From the NCBI GenBank assembly GCA_027001105.1, contig JALTMZ010000090.1:1-5746 (forward strand): a DNA stretch of 5,746 nt, read 5' to 3'. The notes under the pieces were generated by a model. The model was not told the DNA's origin and ran no database searches. It worked only from the letters and a program-made list of their open reading frames with translations. A program made the position numbers and the translations under genes. This document shows positions 1 through 5,319 of the stretch, one piece after another (the stretch's first letter is position 1; each line of letters opens with the position of its first letter). This DNA comes from Thermococcus sp. GTDB taxonomy: Archaea > Methanobacteriota_B > Thermococci > Thermococcales > Thermococcaceae.

Positions 1-166
1 GCTTGGAGTTCCAAAGCTGAGTGAACTTGTAAGTGAAGAAGAATTCCTTTCAAAGCTTGACGAAATGGGCGAAAAAGCCTACCACGATCCGCTGATAAGC
101 TTCAACCCAGTTGATCCAAGCGTTGAGGAAATAAAAGAGCTGTATGAAAAGGCTTTTTACGGTTGA
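1..166 (+). CDS. C-terminal fragment of a probable iron-containing alcohol dehydrogenase (5' end outside window)
   Basis: The open frame enters the window at base 2 (base 1 is the end of a split codon) and stops at the TGA at 164-166, giving the last 54 residues. The tail reads LGVPKLSEL, then an acidic helix, then DPLISFNPVDPSVEEIKELY and a final EKAFYG. This order (short 'GVP..LSEL' helix entry, an Asn-Pro turn, then a 'p..eEi.ElY..a' terminal helix) is how group III iron-dependent alcohol dehydrogenases such as lactaldehyde reductase end. These enzymes interconvert alcohols and aldehydes or ketones with NAD(P)H in the cytoplasm. The nucleotide-binding fold and the metal-ligand histidines lie upstream, so substrate and cofactor cannot be judged. 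The stop lies 10 bp inside the convergent hepT-like gene. The family call rests on the tail only and is moderately secure. Confidence 0.66.
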   Translation, partial: LGVPKLSELVSEEEFLSKLDEMGEKAYHDPLISFNPVDPSVEEIKELYEKAFYG

Positions 167-570
167 AGGATTTCTTTTACCCTTTTTACAAATCTTCTCA
201 CGGCGTCAAGGGAATTTATTACCTCAAAGATTTCCTCTTCATCAATATCATAGTACTCATGAGCGATAGCATTACGGTAGAACACAAGACTCTCCAGCAC
301 AGTTTGAAGATTTTTGTCAATGATCCCAGCTTTTCCGAGCTCTTTAAAAATCGCTCTATATGTCTTTGGAATTCCTAATCCATATGCGAGGATTAATTCC
401 TCCCCCAAGTCTATTACCCTATTTAAAATAGCAAAGATAAGCATTGAAGAAGCATAGAACGTCTTTCTATCCCTTAAATCATCAACGTTCTTAATCTCCA
501 TGCTATCTAAATCACTAAGAAACCTCTCTATATCGCTGATGATCTTTCCAATTCTCTCGATGTCAAACAT
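157..570 (-). CDS. hepT: HepT-like HEPN-domain RNase toxin (DUF86 family)
   Basis: A 137-residue, mostly helical protein of typical HepT size. The diagnostic HEPN RNase motif R-x4-H-x-Y is intact as R99, H104 and Y106 in RNAIAHEYY, followed by an acidic helix, as in active family members. HepT proteins are dimeric ribonucleases whose Arg and His carry out RNA cleavage. In studied pairs the partner MNT enzyme transfers AMP to the motif tyrosine and silences the toxin, so Y106 is the expected target. The start is the ATG at 568-570: an in-frame TGA lies six codons upstream with no start codon between, and GAGGGT (579-584) sits 8 nt before the ATG as a ribosome binding site. The gene overlaps the upstream antitoxin gene by 8 bp, so translation is probably coupled. 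Its TAA lies inside the last codons of the convergent dehydrogenase-like gene. The family call is firm; the cleaved RNA is unknown. Confidence 0.92.
   Translation of the reverse strand: MFDIERIGKIISDIERFLSDLDSMEIKNVDDLRDRKTFYASSMLIFAILNRVIDLGEELILAYGLGIPKTYRAIFKELGKAGIIDKNLQTVLESLVFYRNAIAHEYYDIDEEEIFEVINSLDAVRRFVKRVKEILQP
171..188 (+). terminator. Oligo-T candidate terminator for the alcohol dehydrogenase-like gene
   Basis: Starting five bases after the TGA, the plus strand has TTTCTTTT, then a short spacer, then TTTTT (171-187). Archaeal RNA polymerase terminates at runs of five or more U without needing a hairpin, so this is a plausible intrinsic terminator. It lies inside the 3' coding part of the convergent hepT-like gene, where it encodes Lys/Arg-rich codons on the other strand, so coding constraint alone could also explain it. 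Confidence 0.42.
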
Positions 571-928
571 TGCCCAGTACCCTCTTCAGATGCCTTTCTA
601 AAAGGGGTTTAAAATCCCAGTACTCCTTGAATGCTCTTGCTTTTATTCTATGGAGCTTTTTTTCATCTCTAACGAACAACGGCTTTCCTTCACTAAGAAC
701 TCTGAAGCGGATATATATCGGCAAATCCCAGAAAATTGAAATATCAATCTTTCGTGAGGAAAGACTCAAAATCTCACGCCTTTGGATCTTAGTTATTCTG
801 GGTTCAGTTATCACGCAAATATCATAATCGGAATATGGTTTAGCTTTTCCAGTAGCCTGAGAACCAAAGAGATAAACAGCAATGACCCATGGATACAGCT
901 TTAATTCCTCGGCAACTTCCCCAATCAT
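563..928 (-). CDS. mntA: MntA-like minimal nucleotidyltransferase antitoxin (MNT, HepT partner)
   Basis: A small nucleotidyltransferase of the DNA polymerase beta fold. The signature G-S-x10-D-x-D is perfect: FGSQ, ten residues, then SDYDI. A third acidic residue follows about 26 positions later in KIDISIF, completing the usual metal-binding triad. Studied MntA proteins use ATP to AMPylate a tyrosine of HepT, which neutralises the toxin. The gene precedes hepT and overlaps it by 8 bp (ATG inside AATGTTTGA), the common antitoxin-first order. Two starts are possible: TTG at 935-937 (124 residues, MQLMIGE) or ATG at 926-928 (121 residues). I prefer the ATG because the TATA-like element at 951-958 is centred about 26 bp upstream, which predicts leaderless transcription starting at or next to this ATG and so excluding the TTG. 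Neither start has a Shine-Dalgarno motif. The family call is strong; the start is moderate. Confidence 0.9.
   Translation of the reverse strand: MIGEVAEELKLYPWVIAVYLFGSQATGKAKPYSDYDICVITEPRITKIQRREILSLSSRKIDISIFWDLPIYIRFRVLSEGKPLFVRDEKKLHRIKARAFKEYWDFKPLLERHLKRVLGNV
579..584 (-). promoter_or_regulatory. Ribosome binding site of the hepT-like gene
   Basis: Reading the minus strand, GAGGGT ends 8 nt before the hepT ATG and lies inside the antitoxin coding sequence. It gives the toxin its own initiation signal, whereas neither candidate start of the antitoxin gene has a comparable motif. Confidence 0.5.
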
Positions 929-950
929 CAGTTGCAAATTGATATCAAAA

Positions 951-958
951 TTAATAAA
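951..958. promoter_or_regulatory. Shared TATA-like element of a divergent promoter
   Basis: The plus strand reads TTAATAAA and the minus strand TTTATTAA; both fit a loose archaeal TATA box. The centre (about 954.5) lies 25-26 bp before the helicase ATG at 980 and 26-27 bp before the antitoxin ATG at 928, the usual distance from TATA box to transcription start. Upstream of the box, the plus-strand sequence TCAAAA is purine-rich like a TFB-recognition element. The minus-strand equivalent (TAACC) is poorer, so the helicase direction may be the stronger one. Both transcripts are predicted to be leaderless or nearly so. This is prediction from spacing and composition. Confidence 0.5.
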
Positions 959-979
959 GGTTACTAATTATCCACTAAC

Positions 980-3757
980 ATGCACATCCTCCTCAGAAAA
1001 GCCATTGAAGAAAAGTTTGGCAGGCTTAATGAACTCCAACTTAGAGCTTTTAGTGAGATTAGCTCGGGAAAGAGTGTTTTAATTATTGCTCCCACGGGGA
1101 GCGGAAAAACTGAAGCTGCTGTTCTGCCTGTTTTAGATACAATTTTGAAGAATGATTTAAAACCAATCTCCGCCCTCTACATTGCCCCCATCAAAGCTCT
1201 GAACAGGGATCTGCTCGAGCGTTTGGAATGGTGGGGAACTAAAACTGGAATTAGAGTTGAAGTGAGGCATGGAGACACTTCCGCATATAAAAAAGCAAAG
1301 CAGACAAAAAACCCTCCACACCTTTTGATCATCACTCCCGAAACTCTTGGAGTAATCTTGGCAATGAAATCGCTCCGAGCTTATTTGAAGAATGTTAAAT
1401 TCGTCATAGTTGACGAGATAGCAGAGCTTGTTGACAATAAGAGAGGAGTACAGTTGATTTTGAGTCTTGAGCGCTTGGCTGAGATTGCAGAATTCCAAAG
1501 AATCGGATTAAGTGCAACGGTTGGAAATGAGGAAGAAATTAGGGAGTGGCTGAAAGCCGATGCAATTGTAAAGCCTTCGCTCAGAAAGGAGTATTCGATA
1601 AAAGTCCTCTTCCCTTCTCCTGATGAAAGAGATTTAAAGCTTGCTGAAAAGTTAAAGCTTCCTGTAGATGTGGCGACTCGTTTGAGAGTTCTCTGGGATA
1701 TTGTGGAGAAGCATAAACGGGCTTTGATTTTCACAAATACAAGGCAGTTTGCTGAAATCTTGGCTCATCGCCTAAAAGCTTGGGGCAAACCAGTTGAAGT
1801 TCATCATGGGAGTTTGTCAAAAGAAGCGAGGATACAAGCCGAGAGGTCCCTAAAAGAGGGAAAAATCAAGGCTTTGATATGCACTTCTTCTATGGAGCTC
1901 GGTATAGACATTGGAGATGTTGATGTTGTCGTTCAATACATGAGTCCGAGACAAGTAAACAGACTAATTCAGCGCATAGGGAGAGCAAGGCATAGACTGG
2001 GAGAAGTTAGCAGGGGCTACATAATCACAGCTAATGTTGAGGACTATCTTGAAAGCCTAATAATAGCCCAAAGAGCTATTGAAGGAAAGCTTGAGAGAGT
2101 TAAGCCGTATGAAAATGCTCTCGATGTCTTAGCTCACTTCATTGTCGGCTTGCTGATTGAATACAAGCATCTGCCAAAGGACAAGCCATTTGAGATTGCC
2201 AAGAGAGCTTACCCATATAGAAACTTAAAATGGGAAGATTATGAGGGAGTTTTAAACATCCTGCAAGAGGCTCATCTGATAGGCTATGATGAAGATAAAG
2301 GCGTTCTCTTCTTGAGGAGAGGGGCTTATTCTTATTACTACGAAAATCTTTCAACGATTCCCGATGAGATATCTTACAGAGTTTTTGACGTTTCAAGCGG
2401 GCATATAATAGGTCGTTTGGACGAGAGCTTTGTCATGGACTTAGAAGAGGGAATGGAGTTCATAATGAATGGCAAAAGTTGGATTCTTCTTGGTATTGAT
2501 GAAGAAGCAAAGCTGCTCAAAGTGAGAGAGAGCAAAAGCCTTGAGAGCGCAATTCCAAGTTGGGAAGGTGAGATGATTCCTGTTCCTTTGGAAGTTGCTT
2601 TGGACGTTGGAAGACTGAAAAGGGAACTGCTGTTTGACCTTGAGAGAGCGAAAAGGATTATTAAAGATGTTGAATTTAGTGAGGAAGAGCTGAGAAAAGC
2701 CAAGGAAATCCTCGAAAGGCAAGAGCCTTTAAGCACAGATAGAGATGTTGGTATTGAATCCCTACCAAAGGCTCTTGTAATCCATGCAGACTTTGGGAAT
2801 CAGGTTAATGAAGCCATTGGAAGATTTGTATGGGGCTTTCTCTCAATGAGATATGGAAAAGTTTTCACAATGAGAGCGCAAGCCCATGCAATTGTGTTTA
2901 AAACTTCATTCCAGCTCAATCCGAGCGAGGTGAAAAGCTATCTCCTCCAAGACGGCAGAGCTTTGCCCTTTGTAATTTCAAAAAGCTTAAGGGAGAGCAC
3001 GGTTTACAGATGGAGAATGCTGAACGTGGCAAAGAGAATTGGCGCTTTGAGGAGAGAGGCTAAAATCAGAAGAGTTGAGAGGCTTTTTGAAGGCACGATA
3101 ATTGAAGAGGAAACTCTAAATGAGCTTTTCCATGACAAGCTCGATATCGAGAATGCAACTAAAATTTTGGACAAAATAAAAAGCGGCATGATTAGAATTA
3201 AAACCACCTTGAATTCTGAACCGTCACCATTGGCTCAGTTGAACATAAACATCGGCGGAGAGTTCCTAATCAGCGGAGAGCTTGAAAAAGATGAAATCCT
3301 TGAGCTGTTTAAAGAGAGGCTGTTGGATACTGAAGTTATGCTGGTCTGTATAAACTGTGGCTGGAGCTCAAGAACGAGGGTTTCCCGCTTAAGGGAGCGC
3401 TTAAAGTATCTGGAGTGCCCCAAGTGTTCTTCAAGAATGATTGCCGTTGCTCATCCAATTGATGCAGAGGAATTCCTCAAAGCTTTCAAAAAGCTCAAAC
3501 ACAGTAAAAAGCTGGAAAAAAGTGAGGAGAGAGCCCACAGAAAGCTAATAAAGGCAGCGGATTTGATTCAGAGTTACGGCTTCGATGGGGTTTTGGCTTT
3601 AGCGAGCTACGGAACGGGGCCAGATACAGCTGCAAGGCTTTTAAGCCAATATAAAGGTGAAGCTCTGCTGGTTGCTCTGATGGAGCGTGAAAGGGAGTTC
3701 ATAAGGACGAGGAGATTTTGGGTGGGCAAGGAGGAAAGGAAAGCAAAAGAGGAGTAG
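980..3757 (+). CDS. lhr: Lhr-type superfamily 2 ATP-dependent helicase with C-terminal zinc ribbon
   Basis: A 925-residue protein with the full SF2 helicase set: Walker A APTGSGKT (37-44), motif Ia APIKAL (69-74), Ib TPETL (119-123), motif II DEIA (145-148), motif III SAT (178-180), motif IV around IFTNTR (250-255), motif V around TSSMELGID (302-310) and motif VI QRIGRARHR (331-339). A winged-helix region follows (about 375-450), then YENLSTIPDE and LDESFVMDLEEG, and then a DEAD-associated domain (about 590-790, with LVIHADFGNQVNEAIGRF), an order characteristic of Lhr helicases. A zinc ribbon comes next (C790, C793, C813, C816) and a GTGPDTAARLL segment like a helix-hairpin-helix turn (878-888). 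Lhr proteins translocate on DNA and unwind DNA or RNA:DNA hybrids, with roles in repair or RNA metabolism. The start is certain: an in-frame TAA at 965-967 leaves the ATG at 980 as the first start codon. The gene is divergent from the toxin-antitoxin operon. Archaea have several Lhr subgroups, and I cannot assign one securely. Confidence 0.93.
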   Translation: MHILLRKAIEEKFGRLNELQLRAFSEISSGKSVLIIAPTGSGKTEAAVLPVLDTILKNDLKPISALYIAPIKALNRDLLERLEWWGTKTGIRVEVRHGDTSAYKKAKQTKNPPHLLIITPETLGVILAMKSLRAYLKNVKFVIVDEIAELVDNKRGVQLILSLERLAEIAEFQRIGLSATVGNEEEIREWLKADAIVKPSLRKEYSIKVLFPSPDERDLKLAEKLKLPVDVATRLRVLWDIVEKHKRALIFTNTRQFAEILAHRLKAWGKPVEVHHGSLSKEARIQAERSLKEGKIKALICTSSMELGIDIGDVDVVVQYMSPRQVNRLIQRIGRARHRLGEVSRGYIITANVEDYLESLIIAQRAIEGKLERVKPYENALDVLAHFIVGLLIEYKHLPKDKPFEIAKRAYPYRNLKWEDYEGVLNILQEAHLIGYDEDKGVLFLRRGAYSYYYENLSTIPDEISYRVFDVSSGHIIGRLDESFVMDLEEGMEFIMNGKSWILLGIDEEAKLLKVRESKSLESAIPSWEGEMIPVPLEVALDVGRLKRELLFDLERAKRIIKDVEFSEEELRKAKEILERQEPLSTDRDVGIESLPKALVIHADFGNQVNEAIGRFVWGFLSMRYGKVFTMRAQAHAIVFKTSFQLNPSEVKSYLLQDGRALPFVISKSLRESTVYRWRMLNVAKRIGALRREAKIRRVERLFEGTIIEEETLNELFHDKLDIENATKILDKIKSGMIRIKTTLNSEPSPLAQLNINIGGEFLISGELEKDEILELFKERLLDTEVMLVCINCGWSSRTRVSRLRERLKYLECPKCSSRMIAVAHPIDAEEFLKAFKKLKHSKKLEKSEERAHRKLIKAADLIQSYGFDGVLALASYGTGPDTAARLLSQYKGEALLVALMEREREFIRTRRFWVGKEERKAKEE

Positions 3758-3783
3758 CTCACGGATCACCAATTTCTCAACCA

Positions 3784-5178
3784 TCATGGCCTTTCTTTCC
3801 CAATGAGTCTTCCAAAGTCCTTTAAATCCCAAACAAGCCAGCCTTCGGCTCTTAACTTTTCTTTAGCTTTCACATTCTTCACCACAATGCCGTAAAACTT
3901 CTCCCATCCCTCCAATCCCACAAGTTCGCTTTTCCTCCCCAAATCCTTCCAAACTTCCTTGGCTTCCCTTTCGCTCAGCTCCTTCCATTTAACCTCCACA
4001 AAGAGCGCTTTCTTCTCTTGCTCGTTTAACCCAACGAGGTCAATCTCCTCTCCGCGGTGCCACCACCTTCCAATCTTCGTAAACCTGAAAGGCAACTCTT
4101 TCCGTTTATTCAGCTCAATAAGAAACTGCTTTGTAATTTCCTCAAAAACCCAGCCGAGGTGGTTGTTGAAGTCCTCCATCACGAGCTCAACGAGCTCTTT
4201 TCCCTGTCCAGTCTCTATTAAATCTGAGTTGGGATAAACATAGCGGAACCAAAATGCAAAATACGGGTCAGTTATGTAGTATCTCCCCTTCCTGCTCTTC
4301 CAGCTTGCCGTTATTGGCACTTCTCTCCGCACCAAGTCGAGGTCAATGAGAACACTTAAGTATTTCCCCACAGTAGCTCTCTCTAAACCCGTTTCGTTTA
4401 CGATTTCATTGAGCGTAGTTTTTCCTCTTGCTATCGCTTCCATTATGGCGAAGTAGTTCCTCGGCTCTTCGAGCTCCTCTCTTAGGATGAAAAGTGCATC
4501 TCCATAGAGGAATGAATCTGCTCTGAAGTAATCCAGCAGGTTCTCTTCAACGCTTTTTTCATCATTGAACTCAAGAAGATAGGCTGGGGTTCCTCCCAGT
4601 ATCCCGTAGACCTTTACAAACTCTTCAAGGGAATATCGCGGAAAGAATCCCTTCGCACTGAAAAAATTTAGGGGTTTAAGCTTCATCTGTGCAGTTCTTC
4701 TGCCGTAAAGGGGGCTTTTATAGCCGAGAAGCTTTTCCATCATGGAAACACTGGAGCCACAGATTATGAGAAATATCTTCCCCTGCGAGAGCTTTAAATC
4801 CCAGTACTCCTGAAGTATCGAAGGCAGAACCCTGTTCCCCTTCACAAGGTAGGGAAACTCATCGATAACGACGATGAGCCTATCTTTGAGGGATTTTTGA
4901 TGAAGATACTCGAAAAACGCGTCCCAGCTCTGAAGTGGATTTTTCCTCAGAAATTCATCGTTAAAATAATCAGCCAACTTTTCCGAGAAGCGTTTTAGAT
5001 TCTCAGCTTCACTCGTTTCCCTTGCGAGAAGATAAAGCCCTCCATGTTTCTTTATGAACTCAAGCAACAGAGCTGTCTTTCCAATCCTTCTTCTTCCATA
5101 TACAACTACAAATTCTGCTCTTCCTCTTTTCAATCTCTCCTCAAGCAACTTAATCTCGGTTTCCCTATCGATGAACAT
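3784..5178 (-). CDS. Archaeal AAA/STAND-like ATPase with winged helix and DUF234 nuclease-like domain
   Basis: A 464-residue member of the archaeal ATPase family (ATPase_2 plus DUF234), often present in several copies in Thermococcales. The N-terminus MFIDRETEIKLLEERL is the family signature. Walker A is GRRRIGKT (28-35), Walker B is LIVVIDEFPYL (D106, E107), a sensor-like ICGSS lies at 139-143, and LYGRRT (157-162) could supply an arginine finger. Residues about 241-290 form a winged helix-turn-helix (TLNEIVNETGLERATVGKYL). The C-terminal part (about 305-460) matches DUF234 and carries a PD-(D/E)xK-like pattern: EEID (D380), then FVEVKW (E395, K397). The family's cellular role is not established; DNA binding and possible DNA cleavage are inferences from the domains. 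The start is fixed by an in-frame TAA two codons upstream of the ATG and by GGTGAG 8 nt before it. The length is normal and no lesion is seen. It converges on the helicase gene with a 26-bp gap. Confidence 0.9.
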   Translation of the reverse strand: MFIDRETEIKLLEERLKRGRAEFVVVYGRRRIGKTALLLEFIKKHGGLYLLARETSEAENLKRFSEKLADYFNDEFLRKNPLQSWDAFFEYLHQKSLKDRLIVVIDEFPYLVKGNRVLPSILQEYWDLKLSQGKIFLIICGSSVSMMEKLLGYKSPLYGRRTAQMKLKPLNFFSAKGFFPRYSLEEFVKVYGILGGTPAYLLEFNDEKSVEENLLDYFRADSFLYGDALFILREELEEPRNYFAIMEAIARGKTTLNEIVNETGLERATVGKYLSVLIDLDLVRREVPITASWKSRKGRYYITDPYFAFWFRYVYPNSDLIETGQGKELVELVMEDFNNHLGWVFEEITKQFLIELNKRKELPFRFTKIGRWWHRGEEIDLVGLNEQEKKALFVEVKWKELSEREAKEVWKDLGRKSELVGLEGWEKFYGIVVKNVKAKEKLRAEGWLVWDLKDFGRLIGKERP

Positions 5179-5186
5179 ATTTTATA

Positions 5187-5192
5187 CTCACC
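5187..5192 (-). promoter_or_regulatory. Ribosome binding site of the ATPase/DUF234 gene
   Basis: The minus strand reads GGTGAG, then eight bases, then the ATG at 5178. GGTGA is complementary to the 3' end of archaeal 16S rRNA. Together with the upstream TAA it fixes the start. Confidence 0.75.
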
Positions 5193-5198
5193 AGTAAA

Positions 5199-5212
5199 TT
5201 ACTTGCAAGTAA
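5199..5212. promoter_or_regulatory. 14-bp perfect palindrome, candidate operator of the ATPase/DUF234 gene
   Basis: TTACTTGCAAGTAA is its own reverse complement with no spacer or mismatch. It lies between the predicted TATA box (5214-5221) and the predicted transcription start near 5192, at roughly -7 to -20. A dimeric repressor bound here would block initiation. The binding protein is unknown. The ATPase itself has a winged helix, so autoregulation is possible but unproven. Confidence 0.55.
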
Positions 5213-5213
5213 A

Positions 5214-5221
5214 CTATTTAA
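5214..5221 (-). promoter_or_regulatory. Predicted TATA box of the ATPase/DUF234 gene
   Basis: The minus strand reads TTAAATAG, preceded by CGAAACCC, of which CGAAAC resembles a TFB-recognition element. Its centre is about 26 bp upstream of base 5192, which predicts a short leader of about 14 nt that begins at the GGTGAG ribosome binding site. The call rests on composition and spacing only. Confidence 0.45.
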
Positions 5222-5285
5222 GGGTTTCGAAATCTTAACTATTTTCCCTCAGGACAATTGCAAAAATCTCTGACAGAGAACTCTT

Positions 5286-5318
5286 ATTGAAAAGATAGAA
5301 AAAGAGAAAAACAAAAAC
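5286..5318 (-). terminator. Oligo-T terminator of the M20 peptidase gene
   Basis: Immediately after the TGA, the minus strand reads GG, then TTTTTG, TTTTTC, TCTTTTTC, TATC and TTTTC: four oligo-T runs within about 30 bases. This matches the hairpin-independent terminators of Thermococcales. It should stop transcription before the downstream same-strand ATPase promoter, which makes the two genes separate units. Confidence 0.7.
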
Positions 5319-5319
5319 C

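Noticed and set aside
163..378. Plus-strand open frame antisense to the hepT-like gene
   Set aside because: It is low-complexity Phe/Ile/Ser-rich sequence, a shadow of the opposite strand, while the minus-strand frame has clear HepT motifs.
2374..2736. Long minus-strand open frames inside the helicase gene (also 1157-1498 and 1381-1734)
   Set aside because: They are Ser/Leu/Phe-rich shadows opposite a frame that carries continuous Lhr homology features, with no start signals or motifs of their own.
3763..3770. Minus-strand GGTGATCC, a near-perfect match to an archaeal ribosome binding site, in the gap between the convergent genes
   Set aside because: No start codon lies 5-10 bases downstream of it on that strand, and the overlapping 63-residue minus-strand frame (3641-3832) shows no protein-like features. 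Most likely chance.
5044..5238. Plus-strand open frame crossing the ATPase promoter
   Set aside because: It is antisense to the conserved Walker A region and its tail is a translation of the palindrome and repeat. No ribosome binding site and no protein family features.
5267..5279. Inverted repeat TCTCTG-A-CAGAGA in the intergenic region
   Set aside because: The stem is only 6 bp with a one-base centre, it lies after a convincing oligo-T terminator and well before the ATPase promoter, and no role can be supported.
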